From: Flavobacteriales bacterium
GTDB taxonomy: Bacteria; Bacteroidota; Bacteroidia; Flavobacteriales_G; Salibacteraceae
DNA: 64,000 nucleotides
Assembly: GCA_013204105.1 (NCBI GenBank)
Contig: JABMOM010000020.1
Coordinates: 1-64,000 of the forward strand
Direction of reading: 5' to 3'
The notes under the pieces were generated by a model that was given only the letters and a program-made list of their open reading frames with translations, had not been told where the DNA came from and did no database searches. The position numbers and the translations under genes were made by a program. Each line of letters starts with the position of its first letter. The first letter of the stretch is position 1. Below, one piece after another: positions 16,230 to 25,719 of the stretch.

Positions 16230-18688
16230 ATGAGGAGAGGAATAGCTTGGCTTTTGATCAGCTGCTTGACGTATACCGTTCAAGCACAAGACCATGAATT
16301 GAAGAGTACCGTTGAAGTCTATCAAGACCTCCAGGAGCTTCAGCGAGGATTGCGCGTATTATACCTCGCTGCCCATCCGGACGACGAAAACACTAGGCTC
16401 ATTTCGTGGTTGGAGAACGACCAGCATGTCCGCACGGCATACCTCTCTCTAACACGCGGACAAGGCGGACAAAACCTAATCGGCGACGAGAAGGGAGACG
16501 GACTTGGGGTAATCAGAACCTATGAATTGCTCGAAGCGCGCAAGGTGGATGGGGGCGAGCAGTTCTTTACCCGCGCCATTGACTTTGGCTATTCGAAGAG
16601 TGCCGAAGAGAGCTTTGAATTCTGGGGTAGAGAACAAGTACTGCAAGATGTGGTGCAGGTGATACGAACCTACCGACCCCATGTCATCATCACCCGTTTC
16701 CCCCCAACGCGCAATGCCGGACATGGACACCACGAGGCATCTGCTATCCTTGCGGCGGAGGCGTTTGACCTCGCTGGAGATCCGAAGCTTTTCCTGCGCA
16801 ACTCAAGCAGATGCAACCTTGGACCCCTGAAGTACTGTACCACAACACCTCCTCTTGGTGGGATAAGTCGCTCGACGATAAGTCGGACGAGGCACTGAAA
16901 ACTGATAAGATGCACCGCGTGGATGTGGGTGTTTTCAACGATGTGCTGGGTTTGGGAATGAATGAAATCGCTTCGATGGCCAGGAGTAAGCACAGGTGCC
17001 AGGCCTTTGGTACGCCACGAAGAAGAGGTCAGCAATGGGAGTACCTCCAATTCGTCAAAGGGGAGTGGAAGGATGATTTTCTTGACGGCACGCTAGGGGT
17101 TTGGAAGCAATCACCAGAGCATTCAGAAGGCTTACAGCGCATGGTCGACGCGTTTAACTTTACCGATCGTGCGGCGAACATGGCGGCTTTCCGTCAGCAT
17201 GTTCTTCCGCTACTGTCGCAGCGGAGCATGTGGGCTGAATCGCAAGACATGCAAGAAGTGCTGCAGCAAGTGAACGATTTGAAATTGGCATTGAGCGGTA
17301 TTCGTGTGGAAGTATATGCAGGCGAAGCGCCTGTAGTGGTTGGCTCCGACTATCCCGTGACCATCGAGATCTACAACGCAGGAGGCGAGGAACGAGAGCT
17401 AACCTTCAAGCATGAAAGCATTGATACTGTTTTGACAGTGGTTGCAGGGCAGAATATTTCCTTCGAGGTAAGCATGAAGGCGGAAAAAGAGCCTTCGAAT
17501 CCATTTTGGCTTCGACAACCGCACGATGGTTGGTTGTATGCGATGGACGTGAAACGTGATGTCGGAGTTCCTTTCAAGCCAGATGCACAGGTGGATTATA
17601 TGATCAAAATGGACGGACAATGGGTGCTCGGCAAAACCACCCTCCATCGTCGATGGAATGATCGCAGCGTCGGTCAGATCGAAGCGCCAATGGCATTCGT
17701 GCAGTCGGTGACCTTCACACCGAAGGTGCGCTCCAAAGTAGTGCGCAATGGGGAGGTCGTGTCCATCGATGTTCTCGTCAAAGCATTTGAGGACATCGAA
17801 TCGATGGATATGGTAGTTGGTCATCCAATAGAGGTGCAACTCCTGACAGCTGAATGGCCTCAAAGTTTGGCGGCAGGACAGGAACGAAGTGTCACCCTGA
17901 GCTTTAAGACAGAGGGCTTAATCGATCCAACGGCCATAACATTTGCGGCAGAGGTGAAGGGCGCGCACAGCCACATGATGCAAACGGCGATCGACTATGA
18001 ACACATTCCATATGTCTTAATCCATGAGAACGCCCAAGTCAATATCATCCCGCTTGACATCGACTTTGATCCTACCAAACGCATTCTTTACGTTGAAGGT
18101 TCTGGAGACGAAGTGGACGATGCTTTAGAAGAGCTCGGCTACCAAGTTTTCCGCACTAACCTCAACGACTTGAGTGCGGACCAGTTGCTTTCGTTTGATG
18201 CGATCATCACAGGAATACGGGCCTTTAATCGCAACGATGATTTGGCGGCCAATGCGGGCGCACTCGAAAAATATGTTGATTCCGGCGGCAAACTGATCGT
18301 GCAATACAATACCACGTACGACCTAAAAGTCGAACAGATTGGACCCTATCCATTAACATTGTCCAGAAACCGGGTCACCGATGAGCATTCGGCTGTGGAG
18401 GTACTAGAACCCAAGCACCCAGTATTCAACTCGCCGAACGAGATAAATACAGAAGATTGGGAAGGTTGGGTACAAGAACGCGGACTCTACTTCGCGGGCG
18501 AATGGGACCGCAAGTACACGCCTCTCATCTCATGGCATGACAAAGGGGAAGAACCTGCCTTGGGTGGTTTGATCGTAGCTAAGAAATCGGAAGGGCATGT
18601 TGTGTATACAGGCATATCCTTCTTCCGTCAGCTTCCAGCGGGCGTCACTGGAGCATACAAGTTGATGGTCAACCTTATAGAGTATTAA
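16230..18688 (+). pseudogene. PIG-L/LmbE-family deacetylase, split by a -1 frameshift
   Basis: The first frame (16230 to about 16790) encodes a signal peptide and a zinc-dependent PIG-L deacetylase domain: LAAHPDDENTRLISW, LTRGQGGQNLIG, and NAGHGHHEAS (metal His). Homology continues, without overlap or loss, in the -1 frame from about 16788 (PAQLKQMQPWTPE) to 18688. The break is in the run aagcttttcctgcg, as if one C were missing from ttccct. Together about 835 aa, the normal size of these Bacteroidota proteins, whose C terminus has a ThuA/GATase-like domain (ILYVEGSGDEVD...FDAIITGIRAFN). Either a sequence error or a recent inactivation; the downstream part has no other decay. Co-directional with the 44-aa ORF and the symporter. 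Confidence 0.85.
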
Positions 18689-18689
18689 A

Positions 18690-18824
18690 ATGAGCACGGA
18701 GGAGTCTGATAAGGAACCATCGGTCAAAGAAGGCGATAACTGGACGCGCACGTACATAATCGTGCTGGCATTCCTGGTGATACAGATCATCGTTTACGCA
18801 TTCATAACCGACTCCTTCTCATGA
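18690..18824 (+). CDS. 44-aa single-pass membrane peptide
   Basis: The ORF starts one base after the PIG-L stop codon and its TGA overlaps the symporter ATG (ATGA at 18821-18824). The first ~20 residues are charged (STEESDKEPSVKEGDNWTR), and the rest is one hydrophobic helix (TYIIVLAFLVIQIIVYAFI) with a short polar end. Tight packing on both sides and the textbook membrane topology argue that it is expressed. I do not know a named family; small helices encoded just before sodium symporters occur in other systems and may assist the transporter, which is inference here. Confidence 0.7.
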   Translation: MSTEESDKEPSVKEGDNWTRTYIIVLAFLVIQIIVYAFITDSFS

Positions 18825-20488
18825 ATTTGACGGATTGGATAGTACTGCTTTCTACGCTGGGCCTAATTGTGGGCTATGGAACATGGCGTACGCGAAAGCA
18901 AAACGATCTGAACGCTTACTTGAGGGGTGGTCAAGATTCCAATTGGGCCACGGTCGGACTTTCGGTCATGGCTACCCAGGCCTCGGCGATCACGTTTTTA
19001 TCTACGCCTGGTCTGGCATTTGAAAGTGGAATGGGATTTATTCAATTCTATTTCGGACTACCGCTTGCGCTTGTCATTCTTTCGGTGACCTTCATCCCGA
19101 TCTTTTATAAGCTCAATGTCTACACGGCCTATGAGTACCTCGAGGAGCGCTTCGATCTCAACACCCGTTTGCTGACCGCCTTTTTATTCCTGGTGCAACG
19201 AGGTCTTGCTGCTGGCATCACGATTTACGCACCTGCCATTGTCCTCTCCACCGTCTTAGGGTGGGACCTCAATACCATGAACATCCTGATCGGTTTGCTC
19301 GTGATTGTCTATACCGTGAGCGGCGGCACCAAGGCGGTGAGCATTACCCAAAAGTGGCAGATGGCGGTAATCATGGGGGGGATGTTCTACGCATTCTACA
19401 TGATCGTCGATCAACTCGCTCCCCATGTGTCCTTTCTGGAGGCGATAGAAATAGCGGGCATCCATGGGAAGATGGAGATTGTCAATTTCAATGTGGATGT
19501 CAATGAGCGCTATACCATCTGGAGTGGACTCACAGGAGGCCTCTTTCTTGCGCTGAGCTACTTCGGTACGGATCAAAGCCAGGTTCAGCGCTACATTTCG
19601 GGCAGTAACATTCGACAGAGTCGCATGGGCTTGATGTTCAATGCGGTGTTGAAGATCCCGATGCAGTTCTTTATTCTCCTGACCGGGGTAATGGTATTTG
19701 TGTTCTATCAATACAACGCCCGTCCGATCAGTTTTAATGAACATGTAGTAGAGACCGTCATGTCTTCGGATAGGGCAGATGAAGGCCAGGTAATGTTGGC
19801 ATCTTTCGAGGCCATTCAAGAGGAAAAGGCTGCACTGCTTGGGTCGGGAGTGACGGGCAATGAAGAGGAGCTGCGATCGCTTGAGCAAAAGCAAATAGCC
19901 TTGAATGAATCTTTTGGTGCACTCGCAGTGGAGATCGATCCAGACGTGGAAACGAAGGATTCGGACTATGTCTTCATCCGTTGGATACTTGAAAACCTCC
20001 CCAATGGAGCGATAGGACTGCTGTTGGCGGTCATTCTTAGCGCTGCCATGTCTTCCACGGCGGGGGAATTGAATGCTTTGGGGTCGACAACTATGAACGA
20101 TTTTGTGAAACGCTTGCGAAAAGACCGTACGGAGCAACCAGGGGATGTTTGGCGAAGCAAGCTCTCAACGGTAGCCTGGGGCATCTTAGCCATCTTCTTC
20201 GCGCTGTCGGCGCGATTGGTCGACAACCTTATTGAATTAGTAAACATCTTAGGCTCGCTGTTTTACGGAACCATTCTCGGCATCTTCATTTGTGCATTCT
20301 ATATCAAGCGAATTGGAAGTCGAGCTGTCTTTATTTCGGCATTCATTGCCGAGACGATTGTGCTGACGATGTTCTTTACTACGGACATCGGATTCCTGTG
20401 GTACAACGCCATAGGCTGCGGTGCAGTGGTTATCTTTGCTACGTTACTGAGCACGATGCCCCTAGCGTCCGCTCAGCCCAAAGACTAA
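18821..20488 (+). CDS. Sodium:solute symporter (SSS family)
   Basis: A 555-aa polytopic membrane protein with about 13 hydrophobic segments and the LeuT-like SSS fold. Family marks are WATVGLSVMATQASAITFLSTPG split over TM1, YTAYEYLEERF, GGTKAVSITQKWQMAVI, and SYFGTDQSQVQRYIS (the most diagnostic SSS segment). A ~90-residue hydrophilic insertion (about residues 308-380) precedes LPNGAIGLLLAVILSAAMSS. The solute is unknown; linkage to a PIG-L deacetylase hints at an N-acetylated sugar or similar, but this is weak. Translationally coupled to the 44-aa peptide gene. Confidence 0.92.
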   Translation: MNLTDWIVLLSTLGLIVGYGTWRTRKQNDLNAYLRGGQDSNWATVGLSVMATQASAITFLSTPGLAFESGMGFIQFYFGLPLALVILSVTFIPIFYKLNVYTAYEYLEERFDLNTRLLTAFLFLVQRGLAAGITIYAPAIVLSTVLGWDLNTMNILIGLLVIVYTVSGGTKAVSITQKWQMAVIMGGMFYAFYMIVDQLAPHVSFLEAIEIAGIHGKMEIVNFNVDVNERYTIWSGLTGGLFLALSYFGTDQSQVQRYISGSNIRQSRMGLMFNAVLKIPMQFFILLTGVMVFVFYQYNARPISFNEHVVETVMSSDRADEGQVMLASFEAIQEEKAALLGSGVTGNEEELRSLEQKQIALNESFGALAVEIDPDVETKDSDYVFIRWILENLPNGAIGLLLAVILSAAMSSTAGELNALGSTTMNDFVKRLRKDRTEQPGDVWRSKLSTVAWGILAIFFALSARLVDNLIELVNILGSLFYGTILGIFICAFYIKRIGSRAVFISAFIAETIVLTMFFTTDIGFLWYNAIGCGAVVIFATLLSTMPLASAQPKD

Positions 20489-20498
20489 CGTGCCTAGG

Positions 20499-23246
20499 AT
20501 GATGGTTGACAGATTTATTCCACCCCATTTTTCGCTTTCGACACTACTGAGTCTGCTCATGCTCACTTCCAGTGTTCAGTGTTTGCAAGCGCAAGACGGT
20601 GAACGGGAATTGACGGGTGAAGTATCGACGTCTAACTATCGGGCCCCCTTTGGTGACGACCTGGAGATTTTCAACTTAGGAACCGAAGTAAACTCTGTGT
20701 TCAGCGAGTACAATCCGGTGATCAGTCCCGACGCCGAGCTCATGTTGTTTACCACACGAAATGATTCCGTGACCGGTGAGAAGATATACGACCAGGATCG
20801 GCAACATTTTGAAGACATTCATATCGCTCGTGCTGTCAATGGGAGGTATGTTGCGGATGACAAGGTGGATCACCCTTTGACCACCTTCGTTTCAACCGTG
20901 AATTCCAGAAAGCATGAGGCTCCCGTATACATCCAAGAGGAGGCGGAAACGATCGTCCTTTTTAAGGACAATGATTTGTGGTTCAGTAAATTGGAAGACG
21001 GCGTATATGGTGAGCCCGTGCGCTATTCTAAGAACATCAATTTCAAGTACTACCACCGGCACGCTTCGCTGACGAAGGATGGAAATACCATGGTATTTAC
21101 AGCGGAGGTACTCGACAAGAAGTTAAACCGCTTCCACCTAGATATATTTCGAACGGAAAAGGATGCGGAAGGCATCTGGTCCAAGCCTGTGCGGCTGCCG
21201 ACCTTTATCAACTCACCTTACAACGAAGACAGTCCGGAGATTTCGCCCGATGGCAAACTCCTCTTTTTCAGCAGCGATAGAACCGATGGAGTGGGTGGAT
21301 ACGATGTATACTACGTAGAGCTTTTTCGAAAGGACAGCTTGTTGCATCGACTTGCGGCACCGATCAATAGTCCAGCAGACGACATTTACTTCAAAATGAT
21401 CGAGGATAGCTCCGTGGCATTCTTGTCTTCAAATCGACTTGGTGGCTACGGAAACATGGATATTTATAAGTTGATCTTTCACAAGTTCGACACGGAGTCC
21501 TGTGATCCGAATGAGCTCAAGAATACACAGCTCGTGATGAACGGGCCTGATACCGTCTTGGTTCATTCAAAACTTGTGATGAATGCACGGGGCAGTAAGG
21601 TAGGAGGGATAGATCCACGCACAACGCACTGGTACTTGAATGACAGCTTGGTCGGTATCACAGATCGGCTTGAGATTCCTGCAGATAAGGAAGGTCAATA
21701 CGAACTGCGCTTGTATGCTAGTGTGATCGACGAAAAACGACTCTTGTTTCAATCCTCGTGCGTTTCAAAGACCATCCATGTGCTTGCTCAGGATGCTTAT
21801 GCTAAGCATTCTCCGATAGTGAAGATCTTAGAAGGTATTGCGTCAGATGTAAGCGAACGTCAGTTTTTAGCTGCGCTTCCGCGGCCAAGTGGAGAGCTGG
21901 GTTTGAAGAATGATGTAGTTACCACATACATCAATGCTCCGGTGATCATCCCTGTGATGAAGAACGATGAGAATGAAGACATTGGGGCGTTGAAGTTACA
22001 TGCCGTTGGAAGGCCCTTGCACGGAAGTACTGTAGCGGAAAACCTTGAAAAGGGAGAAATCCGATATCAGCCAGCCAAGGACTATAGCGGGCTCGATGCC
22101 TTCAAATACACCGCTCGAAGTCCTTATGGAAAGACCGGCATTGCTTGGGTAGGCGTGCGGGTGTTGGACAACAGTTTCTTCAGCCTCAATAAAAAGGTGA
22201 AGGATGATGTGGTCAGCACGCCAGCAAATCAATCCGTCAAGATCAATCTTTTTGAGAACGACACGATTCCGGAGGGTATGCACCTCCGTATCTCAGGAAC
22301 CACACTGCCAGTGAACGGTTCCTTGAATGGAATAGACCTGAACAATGGCGTTGTGATCTATTCACCGGCAAAGGATTTCGTCGGATCCGACATGTTTACT
22401 TACGCTGTAAATTATCCTGACGAAGGGGAGCAAAAGGCCTTTGTTAGGGTGCACGTTCTCGGCCCACAGGGCGCCATGCCTTTGCGTACGCAGCCAGACT
22501 TCGCTTCTACGATGGAAGGCGAGCTCGTTTCCCTCAACGTATTCCTGAATGATGGGTTCAACGAAGCAGATGCGCCTATAATCACGGCCATTTCGAAGAC
22601 CAACAATGGTGCATCACAAATCTATGACGCAGAAGAAGGAACCGTCGTGTACGCGCCCTTCAAATCGTTTCATGGATATGAGTACTTCACCTATACGGCT
22701 ACTTTGAAGGACGGCTCTAAACACGTCGAAGCCATCAGCATTCACGTAGAGCCAGAAGAATTGATCTTAGCCTCGGTGGATGAGCCTTTGGAGAAGGCGG
22801 ACGACGGCACACAAAAGGCGCCAACCGAAATGTACAACATCACGGAATTGGATGAGGACAAAGTCAATGTGAAGGACAGACCTGATATAGCCTTCCAGCA
22901 GATCTATTTTGATTTTGACAGGGTGAATGTGCGGGCGGATGCGCGCCAGACCATGGATAACAACATTGCGATGCTAAAGGAATACCCAAAAGCGGTCATC
23001 CAGGTCGTCAGTCATTGCGATTCAAGGGGCCCTAAGGCCTACAACATGATTCTATCGGCCAGAAGGGCCAAGTCTACAGTGGATTATCTCGTACAACAAG
23101 GAATTGCAAAGGATCGCGTCATCGCTTCGGTGGGTGTAGGGGAAGACAATCTTGTAAACGATTGCGGCGATGGCGTACCGTGCTCGAATGCAGATCACCA
23201 AAAGAACCGCAGGTCAGAACTGATCGTCGTAGGTTCTCTGCGCTAG
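20499..23246 (+). CDS. OmpA-family protein with PD40 propeller and cadherin/Ig-like repeats
   Basis: About 915 aa. A signal peptide is followed by WD40-like PD40 blades (about residues 60-340; e.g. NEDSPEISPDGKLLFFSSDR, GGYDVYYVEL, VAFLSSNRLGGYGNMDIY), then three tandem ~95-residue Ig/cadherin-like modules ending in patterns such as RYQPAKDYSGLDAFKYTA and YSPAKDFVGSDMFTYAV, and a C-terminal OmpA peptidoglycan-binding domain (IYFDFDRVNVRADARQ...SHCDSRGPKAYN...SARRAKSTVDYL). GTG at 20490 is also in frame, but ATG 20499 or 20502 suits the signal peptide. Probably outer-membrane/periplasmic and cell-wall anchored. The start is 10 nt after the symporter stop. Confidence 0.88.
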   Translation: MMVDRFIPPHFSLSTLLSLLMLTSSVQCLQAQDGERELTGEVSTSNYRAPFGDDLEIFNLGTEVNSVFSEYNPVISPDAELMLFTTRNDSVTGEKIYDQDRQHFEDIHIARAVNGRYVADDKVDHPLTTFVSTVNSRKHEAPVYIQEEAETIVLFKDNDLWFSKLEDGVYGEPVRYSKNINFKYYHRHASLTKDGNTMVFTAEVLDKKLNRFHLDIFRTEKDAEGIWSKPVRLPTFINSPYNEDSPEISPDGKLLFFSSDRTDGVGGYDVYYVELFRKDSLLHRLAAPINSPADDIYFKMIEDSSVAFLSSNRLGGYGNMDIYKLIFHKFDTESCDPNELKNTQLVMNGPDTVLVHSKLVMNARGSKVGGIDPRTTHWYLNDSLVGITDRLEIPADKEGQYELRLYASVIDEKRLLFQSSCVSKTIHVLAQDAYAKHSPIVKILEGIASDVSERQFLAALPRPSGELGLKNDVVTTYINAPVIIPVMKNDENEDIGALKLHAVGRPLHGSTVAENLEKGEIRYQPAKDYSGLDAFKYTARSPYGKTGIAWVGVRVLDNSFFSLNKKVKDDVVSTPANQSVKINLFENDTIPEGMHLRISGTTLPVNGSLNGIDLNNGVVIYSPAKDFVGSDMFTYAVNYPDEGEQKAFVRVHVLGPQGAMPLRTQPDFASTMEGELVSLNVFLNDGFNEADAPIITAISKTNNGASQIYDAEEGTVVYAPFKSFHGYEYFTYTATLKDGSKHVEAISIHVEPEELILASVDEPLEKADDGTQKAPTEMYNITELDEDKVNVKDRPDIAFQQIYFDFDRVNVRADARQTMDNNIAMLKEYPKAVIQVVSHCDSRGPKAYNMILSARRAKSTVDYLVQQGIAKDRVIASVGVGEDNLVNDCGDGVPCSNADHQKNRRSELIVVGSLR

Positions 23247-23600
23247 TCAGCCGCCCACTCGTTTCGTCTTATAGCCCTTGTCTTTGAGGTAGGCTTCTAC
23301 TTTTTCACGCTGGTCTCCTTGGACGATGATCTCTCCATCTTTGGCCGAACCACCCGTTCCACAATGCGATTTAAGTGCTTTCCCCAGATCTTTCAGGTCA
23401 TCCTCTGGCCCCTCAAAACCGCGAACAATTACGACCGCTTTTCCTCCGCGGCCTTTTGTTTCGCGATGGAGGCTGAGCAGCTGATCTGAAGAAGATAGAC
23501 TCTCTTCCGGTTCTTCGCTGTCGTTCGAGGAGAAGTTCGGATTGGTGCTATAAACGAAATCTCCGAAGGATTGGAAGCTGTTCTTTTTTTGCTTTGCCAT
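23247..23600 (-). CDS. yciH: SUI1/eIF1-like translation factor (YciH)
   Basis: A 117-aa protein with a poorly conserved acidic/serine-rich N-terminal half and a C-terminal SUI1 domain: KGRGGKAVVIVRGFEG, LGKALKSHCGTGGSAKDGEIIVQGDQREKV, YLKDKGYKTKRVGG (given here in separate stretches below 20 residues where contiguous). Bacterial YciH resembles eIF1 and can influence initiation fidelity in vitro; its in vivo role is unclear. ATG 23600 is used; the GTG at 23606 lies inside the upstream gene. It begins 2 nt after the kinase stop, so the pair is co-transcribed. Confidence 0.9.
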   Translation of the reverse strand: MAKQKKNSFQSFGDFVYSTNPNFSSNDSEEPEESLSSSDQLLSLHRETKGRGGKAVVIVRGFEGPEDDLKDLGKALKSHCGTGGSAKDGEIIVQGDQREKVEAYLKDKGYKTKRVGG

Positions 23601-23602
23601 GG

Positions 23603-24508
23603 TCACGGTATCAATACATGCAATGATCTGGGACGAACTTCGAAGGTAAGGTTTGGTGCCGTTTCAACTACTTCACCATCTACCTGCAGCTCCGCCATGT
23701 CAAGATTCTCGAGGGTAAATCGACGGCCGGTCAAGACTTGAACGAACGGACTTTTGTGAAGGGTGCTTAAAAACATGCGCGAAGCCAAGGTCATCATGTT
23801 AACGGTGGGCAACTGCTTTACGAGGATCAGTTCCAGCTGGCCGTCATCGTCCACGCCGGTGGCGTTGACCACGGCGTTGTTGCCCAGTTGAGAAGTGTTC
23901 GCGCAAATCACCGTCATTGCATTTAGATCCAAGGCATCACCCTCCATAGGGTGAACACGGAAGCGGGTAGAGGAATAGGACAGGAATGCATCCAAGCTTA
24001 ATTTGATGTAGTTGCTAAAACCGCGTTCATTCGTCTCATCAAAGAGCCGTGCCACGTAGCCATCAACGCCTACGCCAGCGAATCCTATCCCTGGTTTATC
24101 GTTCACCCTGAAAGTGTCCATAGATCGTCGCTTGCCCGCTAACATTTCCTTAAGCGCGACGGAAGGTTCCATACTTATACCCAAATGCCTGGCGATGCCA
24201 TTCCCTGAGCCGGTGGGTACAATGCCAAGGGCAGTTTGGCTTCCGATCAGCTGCGCCGCAATCTCCTGAACGGTCCCGTCGCCACCGACAGCAATTACCG
24301 CTTCACATCCTTCTTCGCAGGCCCTATTGGTGAGTTCAATAGAGTGAAGGGCGGATTTACTGATCTCGATATCTAAACGCTCGGGGTCACTGTATTGCTC
24401 AATGTTTTGGATAAATGTCCTGCTGGACCCTGTGCCGGAATGTGGATTTACAATGCATAAAAAAGGCCCCTTTCGGAGGCCTTTCGTATGTTCAATCAAG
24501 GAAGACAT
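23603..24508 (-). CDS. Diacylglycerol/lipid kinase family protein
   Basis: A 301-aa protein of the DAGK/YegS-like ATP-dependent lipid kinase family. Motifs: CIVNPHSGTGSSR, AVGGDGTVQEIAAQL (the GGDGT nucleotide signature), LGIVPTGSGNGIARHLG, and DGQLELILV in the C-terminal beta domain, where VDGEVVE is also typical. The lipid substrate is unknown (diacylglycerol, phosphatidylglycerol or sphingoid base). The first ~17 codons contain an intrinsic-terminator-like hairpin (24459-24486), which may attenuate expression or mean that translation starts elsewhere, though no alternative ATG precedes the CIVNP strand in frame. Confidence 0.9.
   Translation of the reverse strand: MSSLIEHTKGLRKGPFLCIVNPHSGTGSSRTFIQNIEQYSDPERLDIEISKSALHSIELTNRACEEGCEAVIAVGGDGTVQEIAAQLIGSQTALGIVPTGSGNGIARHLGISMEPSVALKEMLAGKRRSMDTFRVNDKPGIGFAGVGVDGYVARLFDETNERGFSNYIKLSLDAFLSYSSTRFRVHPMEGDALDLNAMTVICANTSQLGNNAVVNATGVDDDGQLELILVKQLPTVNMMTLASRMFLSTLHKSPFVQVLTGRRFTLENLDMAELQVDGEVVETAPNLTFEVRPRSLHVLIP
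24459..24486 (-). terminator. Terminator-like hairpin inside the start of the lipid kinase gene
   Basis: On the minus strand AAAGGCC-T-CC-gaaa-GG-GGCCTTT forms a strong stem followed by a run of T (plus-strand A run 24459-24464). It sits 26-53 nt after the stop of the EGF lipoprotein gene but within codons ~8-17 of the following kinase ORF. It could terminate the lipoprotein transcript or act as an attenuator. Confidence 0.6.
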
Positions 24509-24511
24509 GGC

Positions 24512-25138
24512 TTATTGTCGCACACCTTGCAGTTGACATGTATATGTCTTGTTTCCATTCGTGATTGTATAGTCGATGGTCATCGTCACGTTGTTGGTGT
24601 CTGATATATCAATGATGCCGCTTCCATTGATCGAGCGTTCGTTATCGTCTGGGTTCTGATTGAAGATCGAAAATTTAAGCGTAGACTTTTGCGCACTGGC
24701 TTCAATTTTAGAGAAGAAACCTACGATAGGGAATTGGTTAGCATTGAAGACATTGGAGAGTTCAATACGCGTCGGATTGAGTAGATTCCGAGTCACTTCC
24801 ATATAATGTCCTTGGAGCGTGTCGACAGGATCACAGAATTCGCTTATCTGATACATCCCGATGAATTTCGCTCGGGTCTCAACTTCGCAGAGCTCACCTT
24901 CGTAGCCTTCTTGGCAAATGCAGTCTCCATTCTCGCAAAGTCCAAAAGCGCACTCAACGTCATTCAATTCGCAAAGGTCGAGACTGTCGCATGTTGGGCC
25001 GGAATATCCTTTCAGACAATCACACTCTCCATCGTTGCAGGTTCCACCATTGCTACAATCATCATCACACTGGCTGCAGGCCACAGAAAAGAGGGTTAGA
25101 AAGGCAACAAGTGTGGGCAGAATGAGCTTCTTCATCAT
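24512..25138 (-). CDS. EGF-like lipoprotein, paralogue 1
   Basis: A 208-aa lipoprotein: the signal peptide ends in the lipobox LFSVAC, so it is likely anchored through the first Cys. Two EGF-like modules follow (CSNGGTCNDGECDCLKGYSG and FGLCENGDCICQEGYEGELC), with Cys spacing like bacterial and animal EGF repeats. The C-terminal ~115 residues (from RAKFIGMYQISEFC) form a beta-rich domain ending TYTCQLQGVRQ that is shared by the two neighbouring paralogues. Two Cys flank that domain and may pair. Function unknown; probably a surface or periplasmic binding protein. Same strand as the lipid kinase, 3 nt away. Confidence 0.8.
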   Translation of the reverse strand: MMKKLILPTLVAFLTLFSVACSQCDDDCSNGGTCNDGECDCLKGYSGPTCDSLDLCELNDVECAFGLCENGDCICQEGYEGELCEVETRAKFIGMYQISEFCDPVDTLQGHYMEVTRNLLNPTRIELSNVFNANQFPIVGFFSKIEASAQKSTLKFSIFNQNPDDNERSINGSGIIDISDTNNVTMTIDYTITNGNKTYTCQLQGVRQ

Positions 25139-25296
25139 GAGCTTAGATTTGAGGCGTAAATATATGAAAATCGCTTGTGCGACTTCGTTCGATGAGAATT
25201 AGACGTGGATGGAATAAAATTAGTTGAATCTACAGCGTGAATTGTTCATGGCTGAAATTTCATTTACTTTGTGAGGAATTTGAAATCCATCTAAAA

Positions 25297-25647
25297 ATGA
25301 AAAGAATCACACGAACTGCAATGTTTTTCTTGTTTACCGCCGCTGTATTGACTGCATGTGGTGGTGGGGGAGAATCTCACGATGAAGGACATGACGACGC
25401 TGCTACGCATGTAGAAGCTACCATGGACGAAGCTGCTGACGAAGCAGAGGAAGCAATGGGCGAAGTCTCTGAAGAGGTTGAAGCCACTGCGGAAGAAGTA
25501 ATGGAAGAAGTTGAAGAGACTGCTTCTGAACTTACACAGCCAATCGGCGATGCTAAGGTTATTAAGCCAGGTGCAAAGGAAGAAGCTGAGCCTAAGAAAG
25601 AACTGACGCAGCCAATCGGCGATGCTAAGGTGATTAAGAAGAAGTAA
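25297..25647 (+). CDS. Acidic lipoprotein with a duplicated 13-residue motif
   Basis: ATG 25297 gives a 116-aa protein: signal peptide with lipobox AVLTAC, a Gly/His-rich stretch, then a very acidic Glu/Ala helix-prone region (about residues 40-85) with almost no aromatic residues. The C terminus carries two exact copies of ELTQPIGDAKVIK separated by a 15-residue linker, one at the very end. The encoding DNA copies (about 25529-25567 and 25601-25639) are also almost identical. I do not recognise the family. It lies alone between the EGF paralogues and is read against them. Confidence 0.72.
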   Translation: MKRITRTAMFFLFTAAVLTACGGGGESHDEGHDDAATHVEATMDEAADEAEEAMGEVSEEVEATAEEVMEEVEETASELTQPIGDAKVIKPGAKEEAEPKKELTQPIGDAKVIKKK

Positions 25648-25666
25648 TTCTCTCTTACTATGAAAT

Positions 25667-25697
25667 AAAAAAGCCCCGAGTGATCGGGGCTTTTTTT
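25667..25697. terminator. Bidirectional rho-independent terminator
   Basis: A 7-bp G+C-rich stem (GCCCCGA 25673-25679 with TCGGGGC 25684-25690) is flanked by A and T runs on either side, so it can end transcription of the acidic lipoprotein gene (+) and of the EGF paralogue gene (-). Confidence 0.9.
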
Positions 25698-25719
25698 ATG
25701 CGGTAAATCAAGGAACGTA

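Noticed and set aside
19256-20137. 293-aa minus-strand ORF
   Set aside because: Antisense to the sodium symporter; no recognisable features.
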